Shown here piece after piece: positions 52,326 to 61,433 of a stretch of 64,000 nt of DNA. Within the stretch, counting starts at the first letter, position 1; every line of letters begins with the position of its first letter. The DNA lies in contig JBCHKQ010000005.1 of the NCBI GenBank assembly GCA_039023545.1, positions 83,758-147,757 on the forward strand, given 5' to 3'. The notes beneath the pieces were generated by a model. It was given only the letters and a program-made list of their open reading frames with translations, ran no database searches and was not told where the DNA came from. This DNA is from Spirochaetia bacterium 38H-sp (GTDB lineage: Bacteria; Spirochaetota; Spirochaetia; Winmispirales; Winmispiraceae). The position numbers and the translations under genes were made by a program.

Positions 52326-52489
52326 TATTATCTCCTGTGCCTACTTTATCCTTGGTGCAGTCTTTTTAGGGCTGTTTTGCAATTGCTCCAGCAGTGCCCA
52401 TTTTTCTGCTTATCATACATGCTGCAAACAACCTGCGCCCCAGCTTGTAAAGGCAGAGAAAAAGCCTGTGAATAACAGCCCTAATAGGC

Positions 52490-53659
52490 TCAGCCCGGGC
52501 TGTTCTCTCCCTTCCAGCTTATCATCTTGAGAGCTTCTGGCGGAAGCGGTAGAAGGAAAACAAAGCTTGTTCCCTTTCCCTGTTCGGAACTAAGCTCTAT
52601 ATCTCCGCCATGTTCCCGTATTATCTTATATACTATCGTAAGCCCAAGCCCCGTACCTGTATCCTTTGTCGTAAAATAAGGCTCAAAAATCTTTTCTTTT
52701 AAATCATCGGGTATACCCTGCCCGCTATCATCAAAGGCTACCATAGCCCTATTATCCTTGATACCAGTTCTTATAGTAATTTCCCCGCCCTCAGGCATAG
52801 CCTGTATTGCGTTCTCTATTATATTGAGCATTGCCTGCTTCATATATCTTCCGTCTATATTAAGAGGCGGAAGACCAAGATATTTTCTTGTCACAATTAT
52901 TTTTTTCTCTTTTAACTCCGGCCTTACAAGCTTAAGAAGCTCTTCTATAAGGTCTTCTATATTGGTAGAGCTAAGCTCCAAATTTATGGGACGCACTGCA
53001 AACAAAAAATCGACAACAATTCTATTGAGCCTTTCTGTCTCTTCCTTCATAACAGACAAAAAAGGCTTCATCTCCTCATAACTAAGTTGCCCCTTGTTAT
53101 TGGCAGACTTTTCAAGCAGCTGCACATGTATGCTTATAGCACCCAGAGGATTCTTTATCTCATGAGCAACACTGGCTGCAAGAGTAGTAAGAGAAGCAAG
53201 ATTCTCCGCCCGCCTCAGTCTCATCTGCTCAGCTCTTCTCTCCGTGATATCCTCGAGCAGGATAAGATTACCCCTTATCCTGCCCTTGCGTACCAAAGGC
53301 ACCACATCCAGCCTAAACCTCCTATGTACAGCACCAAGCATGAGAGTAAACTCCTTACCTCTCACAGTTTCCTCATTATCCACGGCACTGACTACAACAT
53401 CCCTTATCTGCTTATCCTTTATTGCAGAAGCAAGATTACACTCCTCAGCATCGCTGCATACCAATCCCAATTTTTGAGCAAGCCTGCTGGAGAATATTAG
53501 ATTTCCCTTTTTATCAGCTACTATAACAGCCTCAGGCATAGAATGCAAAACATCCTCAAAAAGCTCATACTCATCGCTAAGGTCTTCAAAAACCCGCCTA
53601 AGCTGAACCCCATCCAGCTTATCCAACTTGGCAATTGCTCTCTCAAGAAAAGGCCTCAT
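52490..53659 (-). CDS. PAS-containing sensor histidine kinase (NtrB-like)
   Basis: The 389-residue cytoplasmic kinase has a PAS domain (about 35-150), a HisKA domain with the phospho-His in LAASVAHEIKNPLGAI and a HATPase domain with NIIENAIQAM, DDSGQGIPDD and GTGLGLTIVYKII. No membrane segment is present, so the signal is internal. It should phosphorylate the NtrC-type regulator downstream. I use the ATG at 53659, which overlaps the upstream stop as ATGA behind GAGGGG. The 164-bp gap to the regulator has only short frames that I do not call. Confidence 0.9.
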   Translation of the reverse strand: MRPFLERAIAKLDKLDGVQLRRVFEDLSDEYELFEDVLHSMPEAVIVADKKGNLIFSSRLAQKLGLVCSDAEECNLASAIKDKQIRDVVVSAVDNEETVRGKEFTLMLGAVHRRFRLDVVPLVRKGRIRGNLILLEDITERRAEQMRLRRAENLASLTTLAASVAHEIKNPLGAISIHVQLLEKSANNKGQLSYEEMKPFLSVMKEETERLNRIVVDFLFAVRPINLELSSTNIEDLIEELLKLVRPELKEKKIIVTRKYLGLPPLNIDGRYMKQAMLNIIENAIQAMPEGGEITIRTGIKDNRAMVAFDDSGQGIPDDLKEKIFEPYFTTKDTGTGLGLTIVYKIIREHGGDIELSSEQGKGTSFVFLLPLPPEALKMISWKGENSPG

Positions 53660-54825
53660 CCGCGACACCCCTCAAAAGCCAAGACAGCAGCCTCTATAGC
53701 AGAAACCGGAGAAATATTAAGCTCAGAAACACTCATATTCATATCTCGCATAACCTGTGACAACAAATCCAGCCTCCACGGTTCAAGAGAAGACAACTCT
53801 TTTCTCAGAAGTTCAAGAACAAGCTCAAACCACACAGACCAGTCATCCTTGGGCACCTCAATACCAGAATAATCAACAGAAGCATCTCCTCTAACAGCCG
53901 CTACAAAAGCCTTAGCCTTATCCACAAGACCATCCTCTTGGATACCCATAAAAGACAAAAAGAACTCCGCAAGATGAGAATAGCCATTATCCACCTTAAA
54001 AACACGCCTAAGCACAGAAGTCATATCTTCCTCGCTTCTATCAAAAAGTACATACGGCCTTACACGCGACAAAATAGTAGGAATAATACCCGAACGCTTT
54101 CTAGAAAGAAGAATAAAATAGCAAGAAGAAGGCGGCTCCTCCAAAACCTTAAGAAGAGCATTCCTTGCAGCCTCATTGAGATAATCCGCATTCTCAATAA
54201 TCACAACATGAGGAACAGAAGCCGTAGAGTGATGAACCAAAGACACAATACGCCTTATCACAGACGCAGGAACACCATCAGACGGAAGAGAAGAGGACAA
54301 AGTCTGACAATTCTTAACAATCTTATTACCAGCCTTCTGCAACTTATCCGACATAACATCCGGAAGCTCAGAAGAACTCACAGGGAAAAAAGCTTCCAGC
54401 GACTCGGAAACAGACGCAACAGCAGAAGAAACATCCCTGATACGAGACTCCTCATCCTCCCACAAAAAAGGCTCAAATCTCTTAAGCAACTTTCTCACAG
54501 AACGAATAAAAAGGTACAAAGGCCCCAGAGAACAATCCCTATTAAGAGTATCCCAGGCAGCCCTTATCTCGCGCATAAAATCCTTTCTCCCCACAACAAC
54601 CGTTCTAGGCTCCATAAGAAACCTCTGTCTATTGCAAGAAGAACAAGAACACGACCACGCACCCTCTCTTTGACAGGAAAGCACACGTGCAATCTCAAGA
54701 GCAAGAGTGAGCTTACCACTATAAGCAGGACCGACAATCAAAGAAGACGCCGGAAAGGACGATGAGGCAATATCACGCATAAGCTGAGACACAACATCGC
54801 GATGGCCGATAATATTCTCAAACAT
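53656..54825 (-). CDS. holB: DNA polymerase III delta-prime-like subunit
   Basis: The 389-residue clamp-loader-type AAA+ protein begins MFENIIGHRDVVSQLMRDI and has a P-loop variant LIVGPAYSGKLTLALEIA, the zinc knuckle CSCSSC, and VVIIENADYLNEAARNALLKVLEEPPSSCYFILLS, in which the Walker B and sensor regions match delta-prime/gamma. The P-loop lacks the usual GxxGxGKT spacing, as in inactive delta-prime subunits. Its start follows GGCAGGAGG. A chance near-copy of the motif CCCGAACG lies within it (54089). Confidence 0.88.
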   Translation of the reverse strand: MFENIIGHRDVVSQLMRDIASSSFPASSLIVGPAYSGKLTLALEIARVLSCQREGAWSCSCSSCNRQRFLMEPRTVVVGRKDFMREIRAAWDTLNRDCSLGPLYLFIRSVRKLLKRFEPFLWEDEESRIRDVSSAVASVSESLEAFFPVSSSELPDVMSDKLQKAGNKIVKNCQTLSSSLPSDGVPASVIRRIVSLVHHSTASVPHVVIIENADYLNEAARNALLKVLEEPPSSCYFILLSRKRSGIIPTILSRVRPYVLFDRSEEDMTSVLRRVFKVDNGYSHLAEFFLSFMGIQEDGLVDKAKAFVAAVRGDASVDYSGIEVPKDDWSVWFELVLELLRKELSSLEPWRLDLLSQVMRDMNMSVSELNISPVSAIEAAVLAFEGCRG

Positions 54826-54837
54826 CCTGCCTCCTGC

Positions 54838-55323
54838 CTAACGTATAACCTTACTCGCAGAATCAATCAACAAAGACAAATCCGGTAAAACAGGAGAAAT
54901 CAACTTATAAAAAAAAGACACCTCAAGAGCTCTGGAAAAATCCACAAACTGCTGCCCTGCAAGAATCATGATAAGCACGGCAACAACAATAACACCCTTG
55001 ATAATCCCCAAGAAAAACCCCAATGCCTTATCAAGACTCTCGAGGTTAACTTTTTCTATAAACTTATCAAGAACATTCTCCACAAGCTTAACCACAGCAT
55101 AAACAAGAATAAAAAGAGAAAGAAAACCCAAAACAGGACTCCACACAGACACACCTAAAAGCTCATCATAAAACCCAGCAACATAACTACCCCATATCGC
55201 CCCAACAGCAAGACCTCCACCCACAGCAATCACAGAAAAAAGCCCATGTATAAACCCCTTAATCAAGCCCTGCACAACAAACAAAACAATCACAGCAACA
55301 AAAACATAATCAAGAGCAGACAT
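54838..55323 (-). CDS. cvpA: CvpA family membrane protein
   Basis: The 161-residue protein has four hydrophobic helices, starting LDYVFVAVIVLFVVQGLIKGF and including VWSPVLGFLSLFILVYAVVKLV and ALGFFLGIIKGVIVVAVLIMILA, with the conserved GxxxGxxxG-type glycines of CvpA. Family members are linked to colicin V export, purine control and envelope stress, with no settled mechanism. I use the ATG at 55323 behind GGAGG; 14 further codons upstream are unlikely. It lies between murG and holB in a minus-strand run. Confidence 0.88.
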   Translation of the reverse strand: MSALDYVFVAVIVLFVVQGLIKGFIHGLFSVIAVGGGLAVGAIWGSYVAGFYDELLGVSVWSPVLGFLSLFILVYAVVKLVENVLDKFIEKVNLESLDKALGFFLGIIKGVIVVAVLIMILAGQQFVDFSRALEVSFFYKLISPVLPDLSLLIDSASKVIR

Positions 55324-55374
55324 AAAAACCTCCTGCAATAACAATATAATAAAACACACCCCCAAAAAAAACTA

Positions 55375-55420
55375 CAAAAAATAAACCGAACGGCCTTACC
55401 GCAGCAAGCTGCGGACGGCC
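55375..55420 (-). terminator. murG terminator with an ACCGAACG copy
   Basis: A two-part stem GGCC/GGCC and CCGCA/TGCGG (55392-55420) is followed on the minus strand by GTTCGGTTTATTTTTT. The motif ACCGAACG itself (55385-55392) reads on the plus strand, directly 5' of the stem there. So the same hairpin can serve as a minus-strand terminator. Confidence 0.65.
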
Positions 55421-55423
55421 TTT

Positions 55424-56509
55424 CTAAGAATGCTGTACACAAGAAACAATCACATCCGCAATAGCAGAAGCAGCATCAGGCCTGGAAAAAGAAGCAATCC
55501 TCTCGGACAACAAAGACCTTTCGGAAGGAGAAGAAACGAGACGCATCACAGCAGAAAAAAGGCTATCAGGATTGGCATCATCACCCGCGAGCACAACAGC
55601 AGCATGATTCCCAGCAAGATAAGAAGCATTGCGCACCTGGTCTCCTCTGCTGCCATACTCCTTACCAAGAGGAATAAAAACACAAGCCTTACCAAGAGCA
55701 GCAAACTCCGCGACAGCACCCGCACCCGCACGAGAAACCACAACATCAGCACGCGCAAGAACATGTGCAAGCTCATAAGACATAAACTCAACACAATGAT
55801 ACCCCTCATATACAGGAGCCTCATCAGCAAAAGCCCCTGCCTGATGAATCACCTGCACATGCTCAAGAAGCCTGGGCAAAACAGCCCACACAAGCTCATT
55901 AACCTGCCTTGCTCCAGAACTCCCCCCAAGCACAAGAACAAGAGGCCGATCATCCAAAGGAAAAAACTCTCCCGCCCTCTCAGCAGAACCATCAAGAACA
56001 GAAGCTCTTATAGGATTACCCGTAGCAACACACCTATCCCTAAACTCGGGAGCAAAAAAAGAAACAGTCTCCTCATACGTAAGCAAAATCTTCCTTGCAA
56101 AACGACAAGTAATCCTCGTAGCAAGCCCCGGATCAAAATCCGACTCATGAATAACAACAGGAATACCAAGAACCTTAGCAGCAACGACGGGAGGAACAGC
56201 AACATACCCCCCCTTAGAAAAAAGCACATCCGGCCTCAACCTAAGAAGAATAAAAAAAGATTGCAAAAAACCTATAAAAACCTTAAAAACATCCAGCACA
56301 TTACACAAAGAAAAATACCTTCTCAACTTACCGCTGAACACACCATAAAAAACAATCCCCGCATCCTCCACCCACCCCCTCTCGGGACCAGAAGAAGAAC
56401 CAATCCAAAAAGCCTCAAGCCCATCAACCCTTTTTTCAAGCTCAGAATGAACAGCAACAGCAGGAAAAACATGCCCTCCCGTACCACCACCAGTATAAAC
56501 AATACGCAT
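55424..56509 (-). CDS. murG: MurG glycosyltransferase (lipid II synthesis)
   Basis: MurG adds GlcNAc to lipid I at the inner membrane. The 361-residue protein has the glycine-rich loop YTGGGTGGHVFPA at the N-terminus, FSKGGYVAVP, VLVLGGSSGARQVNE at the start of the C-terminal domain and VVSRAGAGAVAEFAALGKACVFIPL in the UDP-GlcNAc site. I chose the ATG at 56509 behind GAGGTG rather than two codons earlier. It is not next to other mur genes; cvpA and holB follow. Confidence 0.95.
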   Translation of the reverse strand: MRIVYTGGGTGGHVFPAVAVHSELEKRVDGLEAFWIGSSSGPERGWVEDAGIVFYGVFSGKLRRYFSLCNVLDVFKVFIGFLQSFFILLRLRPDVLFSKGGYVAVPPVVAAKVLGIPVVIHESDFDPGLATRITCRFARKILLTYEETVSFFAPEFRDRCVATGNPIRASVLDGSAERAGEFFPLDDRPLVLVLGGSSGARQVNELVWAVLPRLLEHVQVIHQAGAFADEAPVYEGYHCVEFMSYELAHVLARADVVVSRAGAGAVAEFAALGKACVFIPLGKEYGSRGDQVRNASYLAGNHAAVVLAGDDANPDSLFSAVMRLVSSPSERSLLSERIASFSRPDAASAIADVIVSCVQHS

Positions 56510-56520
56510 AAGCACCTCAC

Positions 56521-56549
56521 TTGACGCATAAAAACAAGTTCAATAAACT
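56521..56549 (+). promoter_or_regulatory. putative promoter of the exported protein gene at 56560
   Basis: TTGACG (56521-56526), a 17-bp spacer and TAAACT (56544-56549) lie ten bases before the ATG at 56560, so the leader would be about three bases. Confidence 0.6.
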
Positions 56550-56559
56550 CAAGCATAAC

Positions 56560-57348
56560 ATGAAAGCAAAAAAAACTGCAATTCTAAGCCTTACAATCCT
56601 CCTTTTGACAACCAACATCCACAGCCAGCAAATACAAGAAAAATATCCAAAACTACCCTTTATGCTAAACACAGAAGAAAAAAAACAGCTAGAACAGACC
56701 GGACAATTTACAAAATACTTTGACAACACACCCATTATCATCTATACAGGAGAATACTACAAAGAAATACAACAACAGATAAACAAACTCAAACCCACAA
56801 TAGGCGTGGAAACCATATTCATAATCCCCATGACAGAAAAACTGAGAGCAGAAAAGAACACACAACTTGCAATATACAACATAACACACAAAATAAGCAG
56901 CATGAGCGGCATAGAATATTACTCCGCAAGCAGAAAAAAAATGCGAATAATGTTCAAAGAAGCCTACATAATAGACAACCAAAAAAACAAAAACAAACAA
57001 CCTGACCCAGAATATAACAAAATCCCTCAAACAGACAGCATATTAATCTATCAGGACGACTCTAGCTTTGGCAAAAACATATACAGCATAGACTACATAC
57101 AAAAAAACACCACACTCATCCTCAGCATGATAAACCGTGACAAACTAGCATACATGGGCTGGATACCCCTAGTAGACCCGGGCAACATAAGCATAAACCT
57201 CATCATAATCCCCCGGGAAGAATACATAATCTTCTACGGCATCTGCAGCGTAAAAACAATAAGCTTCTTTGGCATAGAAAAACGCTACGACAGCTTCTAC
57301 AACCGCATAGTAGCGCTAAAAAACTGGTTTACCACCCAGATACAATAA
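56560..57348 (+). CDS. exported protein of unknown function, spirochaete-type
   Basis: The 262-residue protein has a signal peptide (about 1-20, AILSLTILLLTTNIHSQ) and a mature part with YYSASRKKMRIMFKEAYII and YIQKNTTLILSMINRDKLAYMGWIPLVDPGNISINLIIIPREEYIIFYG. The pattern recalls a small spirochaete family (possibly DUF6675), but I am not sure. It looks periplasmic or outer-membrane associated. I use the ATG at 56560; an earlier frame start lies in the -35 box. It diverges from murG, and element F lies just downstream. Confidence 0.7.
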   Translation: MKAKKTAILSLTILLLTTNIHSQQIQEKYPKLPFMLNTEEKKQLEQTGQFTKYFDNTPIIIYTGEYYKEIQQQINKLKPTIGVETIFIIPMTEKLRAEKNTQLAIYNITHKISSMSGIEYYSASRKKMRIMFKEAYIIDNQKNKNKQPDPEYNKIPQTDSILIYQDDSSFGKNIYSIDYIQKNTTLILSMINRDKLAYMGWIPLVDPGNISINLIIIPREEYIIFYGICSVKTISFFGIEKRYDSFYNRIVALKNWFTTQIQ

Positions 57349-57370
57349 CCCACACTATCCGGCAAAAAAC

Positions 57371-57417
57371 ACACCGAACGCATAAAACAGCTGCGCTGTT
57401 TTATGCTGCCTTCGGCA
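57371..57417 (+). repeat. ACCGAACG minimal half-element, copy F
   Basis: The 47-bp unit is the shortest clean copy: ACCGAACG (57373-57380), a perfect 12-bp stem GCATAAAACAGC/GCTGTTTTATGC with a TGC loop (57380-57406), then the joint TGCCTTCGGCA (57407-57417), itself a UUCG-type hairpin. No T run follows, so its value as a terminator is doubtful. Confidence 0.82.
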
Positions 57418-57479
57418 ATAAAAAAGAAAATCAAAACATCTCAAAAAAAAAACTTATCATAGAAAAATAAAAAAAACAG

Positions 57480-57488
57480 TGCTATAAT
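57480..57488 (+). promoter_or_regulatory. putative extended -10 promoter of the surface protein gene
   Basis: TGC-TATAAT (57480-57488) is an extended -10 element with no clear -35 box. It lies about 80 bases before the ATG. Confidence 0.5.
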
Positions 57489-57569
57489 ATAATAAGCAAA
57501 AATAATTCTCTCCAAATATGCAACAAAAACATTCAACAAGGTAAAAAACTAAAAATCAGGAAAAAACCC

Positions 57570-58769
57570 ATGAGAACCCAAAAACAAACATTACTTGCAA
57601 TCCTACTTATAACAGCAACCTTCTCTATTACAGCACTTGATGTCAGCATAACACCACCTCAAGTAGACACCACAGCACTCAGCACAACCATCCCTGGAAT
57701 TGACTCAACATCAATAGCCAACATAGAAACAGCTACCAACAATCAACTCAACAACCTTGGGACATTTGAGTCTGAACTCAAAACACTCTTTCAGGCATAT
57801 GAAGATAAGACAATTGGGACAGGATTTTCCAATGCAGGCGTCTTTGCAACAAGCGGAGTTACAACACAAAGAGCACTCACTGACATAAGCTTTATCGCAG
57901 TAAGTGCGGGAACAATGGTTGGCGCCCAAATACCCTCGTCAGGATTTCCAACAAGTGCCACAGACTATATCAACAAACTATCCGAGGGAGAAAGTTCCCT
58001 TATGGGACTAGCTTGGCAACTTGCAGCCTTAGAAGCAAGCCTCAACTCTGGCTTTCTGCTCAAGGGACTCACCCTGGGAACCAAGCTGACTGCCATGCAG
58101 GCAAGTATAAACACAGACTCCACGGACATAAAATATTCCAGTTGGATTGCAGGCGCAACAGCACGTTATCAACTGATACCAAGCCTCAATCTCATCGCCA
58201 TAAAATGGACAGGAATCAATCTAGGAAGCGGACTCATTTTCTCTGGACAAACCTACAACATAAAACCCAAGCTGGACACAATAGACGGAGGGACATTTTC
58301 AGGAACAGTAGACCTAAGCGGCTCCAACATGGGTATAGCTAACCTCTCAGGCACAATGAGCATAAATCCTGATATTACAATAAACATAGATAGCTTCCAG
58401 ACAATAATACCCCTGGAAGTCATAACAGGAATAAAACTACTTGGCATAGTACAGCTAAGCGGAGGCGCAGGAGCAGATATCGCAATAGGCAAAACAGACC
58501 TCAGTCTAAAAGATAACAGCACCATAACAGTATCGCCATCAATAGCCGGGACATCCCCCACTCCGTACAGCTACAACATTCCTGTTACACCGGGAAATAT
58601 AGAAGTCAACTCTTCCACACAAAATACCGCACCAACACTGTTTATGCCCAAAATGATGCTAGATCTCATGCTTTCCATAGGGCCAATATACATGGATATA
58701 CCCGCAACTCTATATTTCAACCAGGGAATGGGTGGAAATCTTGGAATAACAATTGGTATTTTATTATAG
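57570..58769 (+). CDS. exported surface or outer-membrane protein (Lsa36-like)
   Basis: The 399-residue protein has a signal peptide (about 8-23, LLAILLITATFSITALD) and a mature part rich in Ser, Thr, Gly and alternating hydrophobic residues, ending in MMLDLMLSIGPIYMDIPATLYFNQGMGGNLGITIGILL, which reads like outer-membrane beta strands. It recalls the Lsa36-type surface proteins annotated in spirochaetes, from memory only. AGGAAAA precedes the ATG. It is transcribed alone with an extended -10 promoter and a strong terminator. Confidence 0.72.
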   Translation: MRTQKQTLLAILLITATFSITALDVSITPPQVDTTALSTTIPGIDSTSIANIETATNNQLNNLGTFESELKTLFQAYEDKTIGTGFSNAGVFATSGVTTQRALTDISFIAVSAGTMVGAQIPSSGFPTSATDYINKLSEGESSLMGLAWQLAALEASLNSGFLLKGLTLGTKLTAMQASINTDSTDIKYSSWIAGATARYQLIPSLNLIAIKWTGINLGSGLIFSGQTYNIKPKLDTIDGGTFSGTVDLSGSNMGIANLSGTMSINPDITINIDSFQTIIPLEVITGIKLLGIVQLSGGAGADIAIGKTDLSLKDNSTITVSPSIAGTSPTPYSYNIPVTPGNIEVNSSTQNTAPTLFMPKMMLDLMLSIGPIYMDIPATLYFNQGMGGNLGITIGILL

Positions 58770-58787
58770 ATTTTTTAAATAACAGTA

Positions 58788-58816
58788 AAAAGCGGACAAA
58801 CAGTCCGCTTTTTTTT
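58788..58816 (+). terminator. intrinsic terminator of the surface protein gene
   Basis: The stem AAGCGGAC/GTCCGCTT (58790-58797, 58803-58810) is followed by T residues. No ACCGAACG head is present. Confidence 0.85.
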
Positions 58817-58974
58817 AATAAAACCATCAAAAAATTATAAAAATACAGTATACAAAAACTAAAAAAACACCTCTTATTATTGAATCCACAGTAAAAACCG
58901 TCATAAAACTTGAAAAAAACATTGATATATGCCATTGTAATAACAAATAAAAATACTATGGAGGAAAACCTCAA

Positions 58975-60312
58975 ATGGTAATAATGACTCTCAATTGCGG
59001 AAGCTCTTCCGTAAAATACCAGATTTACGATTGGGACAATAAGACACGCCTTGCAAGCGGCGTAGTAGAAAGAGTAACACAAAAAGGCTCTGCAATAGAG
59101 CACGAAGCAAAAGGAAAACCGGAGTACAAAAAAGAACACGACTGCCCGGACCACAAAGAAGCAATAAAGCTCATAATGGAAGCAATCCTTGACCCAGAGT
59201 ACGGTGCAATAAAAGACCCCTCAGAAATCAAGGCAGTAGGACACAGAGTGGTACATGGCGGAGAAAAATTTGCAAGCTCCGTTATAATAACAGACGAGGT
59301 CATTAAGGGATTCAAAGAAATAGCACACCTTGCCCCCCTGCACAACCCTGCAAACATACAGGGAATAGAAGCAGCCAAGGACATACTCCCAGATGTACCT
59401 CACTGTGCCATAATGGACACAGCATGGCACCAGACAATGCCAGCAAGCTCCTATATCTATGCACTCCCATATGAGTGGTACACCAAGTACGGAGTAAGAA
59501 GATACGGATTTCACGGAACATCTTTTCTTTACACATCTAGGAGAGCTGCAGTACTTCTTGGCAAAAAACCCTCCGAGGCAAACCTCATAATAGCCCACAT
59601 AGGCAACGGAGCAAGCATCAATGCTGTAAAGAACGGCTGCTCATACGACACATCCATGGGGCTCACTCCCCTGGAAGGCCTTGTTATGGGAACAAGAAGC
59701 GGAGATATAGATCCGGCAATCCCCTTTTATATGATGAACCAGACAGGAATGAGCCCAGCAGAAATGGAAACAGCTCTTAACAAAAAAAGCGGAGTACTTG
59801 GAATCACAAGCAAGTGGGTTGACAGAAGAGATGTGGAAATAGCAGCAGAAAAAGGTGACCAACAAGCAATCCTTTGCCAAAAAATAGAAGCGTACAGAAT
59901 AAGAAAATATGTGGGAGCCTATATGGCAGCATTAGGCAGAGTGGATGCAATAGTATTTACGGCAGGAGTAGGAGAAAAGGGACCCATAACAAGACAAATG
60001 GCTCTAGAAGGATTGGAAAACCTTGGGATAAAGCTAGATCCAGAGAGAAACAAAGCATCCATGACAAGAAATGCGGAGACTATAATCTCCACAGATGATT
60101 CACCTGTAAAAGTATTTGTAATACCAACTGATGAAGAAATGGTTATGACAGAAGACACTTATGCCCTTCTTAACAACACATATGATGTTCACACCAATTT
60201 TACATATTCCTTTGAGTCGCCTGACTATGTAAACAAAGACAGACTGGAAAAACTTCCAAAAGATCTCAAAAAGTGGCAGGGACTGGACAAGATAATTCTC
60301 AACAAAAAATAA
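58975..60312 (+). CDS. ackA: acetate kinase
   Basis: AckA makes ATP from acetyl phosphate in fermentation. The 445-residue protein has the N-terminal [13 protein letters not shown], the substrate His and Arg in [31 protein letters not shown] and the C-terminal [13 protein letters not shown]. It is longer than the usual ~400 residues, mainly by C-terminal additions after ALLNNTY. No pta gene is adjacent. GGAGG precedes the ATG at 58975. A fermentative energy metabolism is implied. Confidence 0.97.
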   Translation: MVIMTLNCGSSSVKYQIYDWDNKTRLASGVVERVTQKGSAIEHEAKGKPEYKKEHDCPDHKEAIKLIMEAILDPEYGAIKDPSEIKAVGHRVVHGGEKFASSVIITDEVIKGFKEIAHLAPLHNPANIQGIEAAKDILPDVPHCAIMDTAWHQTMPASSYIYALPYEWYTKYGVRRYGFHGTSFLYTSRRAAVLLGKKPSEANLIIAHIGNGASINAVKNGCSYDTSMGLTPLEGLVMGTRSGDIDPAIPFYMMNQTGMSPAEMETALNKKSGVLGITSKWVDRRDVEIAAEKGDQQAILCQKIEAYRIRKYVGAYMAALGRVDAIVFTAGVGEKGPITRQMALEGLENLGIKLDPERNKASMTRNAETIISTDDSPVKVFVIPTDEEMVMTEDTYALLNNTYDVHTNFTYSFESPDYVNKDRLEKLPKDLKKWQGLDKIILNKK

Positions 60313-60327
60313 ATATCCAACAAACAA

Positions 60328-60360
60328 GCGGGCTGCCTCTCTGGCAGCCCTGATTTATAT
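60328..60360 (+). terminator. probable ackA terminator
   Basis: The stem GGGCTGCC/GGCAGCCC (60330-60337, 60343-60350) is followed by TGATTTATAT, a weak T tract. Confidence 0.6.
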
Positions 60361-60385
60361 AGACCAAGTAAAAAACTCAAATAAA

Positions 60386-60934
60386 CTATTCTATCAAAGT
60401 TGCTTTTGCTACCTTATCCCTCATATCCTTTCCTGCAAGAAGCCTTATAAGCTCCAGAGCAAACGCATCTGCCGTACCTACACCTCTGCTGGTTACAATG
60501 TTTCCATCAATAACAACAGGCTCTGTAACAAAAATACCATCGGTAACATCCTTTTCATTTCCCGGATAACAGGTAAACCTCTTGCCCTTGAGAACCCCTG
60601 CTTTACCCAGCACAACAGCAGGAGATGCACATATAGCAGCAACAATCTTATCCTGTGCAATACAGGCTTTTATCCATGCAGTGACATCAGAAGAAGCAGC
60701 AAGATTGCTCGCTCCTGGCATACCCCCGGGCAAAATAAGCGCATCCGCATCACCTGGTACAAGATCCGCAAGAAGCGCATCCGCAACAAGCCTAAGACCT
60801 CTGGAAGAAACAATCTCCCAACCTGTAACACCTGCGACAGTAACAGAAACTCCGGCTCGTCTTAACAAATCTATAGGCATAACTGCCTCTACATCTTCAA
60901 AACCCTCGGCAAGACATATAACAGCTTTTTTCAT
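60386..60934 (-). CDS. DJ-1/PfpI family protein
   Basis: The 182-residue protein matches the DJ-1 subgroup: AVICLAEGFEDVEAVMPIDLLRRAG with the active-site Glu, ADALILPGGMPGASNL, and the nucleophile Cys in AAICASPAVVLG. Family members act as glyoxalase III or protein deglycases. The window also encodes methylglyoxal synthase 37 kb away, but no link is shown. GGGAGG precedes the ATG. The gene is convergent with ackA. Confidence 0.9.
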   Translation of the reverse strand: MKKAVICLAEGFEDVEAVMPIDLLRRAGVSVTVAGVTGWEIVSSRGLRLVADALLADLVPGDADALILPGGMPGASNLAASSDVTAWIKACIAQDKIVAAICASPAVVLGKAGVLKGKRFTCYPGNEKDVTDGIFVTEPVVIDGNIVTSRGVGTADAFALELIRLLAGKDMRDKVAKATLIE

Positions 60935-60995
60935 ACTTGGCCTCCCTCATTGTAATATAAAAATAATAAAATATAATAGACAAACAGACAAGGCA

Positions 60996-61023
60996 AAAAA
61001 AAAAGCCCTGCCAACGCAGGACT
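60996..61023 (-). terminator. intrinsic terminator of the zinc-finger gene
   Basis: On the minus strand GTCCTGC-GTT-GGCAGGGC is followed by ten T residues. No ACCGAACG head is present. Confidence 0.8.
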
Positions 61024-61041
61024 TACGGGAATACAAAATAA

Positions 61042-61242
61042 TTATGCAGTGGCAGCAGCAAGCTCTTCCTGTTTTTTGCCTCTGTTAATAGAGGTATTGC
61101 ACTGCTTGCAAATAGCAAGCTTCTTATCGTTGGCAGAAACCTCATAAAGCAATTTTACACCACTGCGCTTACAGATAGGGCAAGTACCTCTACCCTTCTT
61201 AGGCTGATCCAGAATTCCCTTACCTCTATGAGCCTTAGACAT
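61042..61242 (-). CDS. 66-residue zinc-binding protein
   Basis: The small basic protein has two CxxC pairs, CPIC (21-24) and CKQC (46-49), separated by 21 residues, in a zinc-ribbon pattern. The N-terminus SKAHRGKGILDQPKKGRG is very basic, so RNA or ribosome binding is possible. A clear promoter, AAGGAG ribosome site and terminator mark it as a real single-gene transcript. I know no named function; similar small proteins occur in spirochaetes as far as I recall. Confidence 0.85.
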   Translation of the reverse strand: MSKAHRGKGILDQPKKGRGTCPICKRSGVKLLYEVSANDKKLAICKQCNTSINRGKKQEELAAATA

Positions 61243-61276
61243 CTATATTTCTCCTTAGATAAACCTTAAAATTAAG

Positions 61277-61304
61277 TTTATACTGTTAAACAAGTGACAG
61301 TCAA
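61277..61304 (-). promoter_or_regulatory. putative promoter of the zinc-binding protein gene
   Basis: On the minus strand TTGACT (61299-61304), a 16-bp spacer and TATAAA (61277-61282) lie 35 bases before the ATG. Confidence 0.62.
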
Positions 61305-61433
61305 GACCTCTTCACAAGCTCCTGACGCAAGAGACAAAAACACACAATACCAAACATCAGCCCAGCCCCATGAGGCAAAATACAAGAAAGGCACAGTCCA
61401 TCCTATCTTAGGTATTGCAGAGCACAATATTTA

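Noticed and set aside
52326..52489. Short frames in the gap between the histidine kinase and its regulator
   Set aside because: A 24-codon frame with CWSNC and a frame that looks like a lipoprotein signal both lack a good start and ribosome site. The regulator has its own ribosome site. Left as unassigned.
54089..54096. CCCGAACG inside holB
   Set aside because: One mismatch to the motif, inside a coding region, with no flanking hairpin. It is taken as a chance match.
61243..61433. Two overlapping short hydrophobic frames upstream of the zinc-binding gene
   Set aside because: Frames of 14 and 18 codons overlap at TGATG on the minus strand and could be a decayed small gene, but no ribosome site or family supports them.
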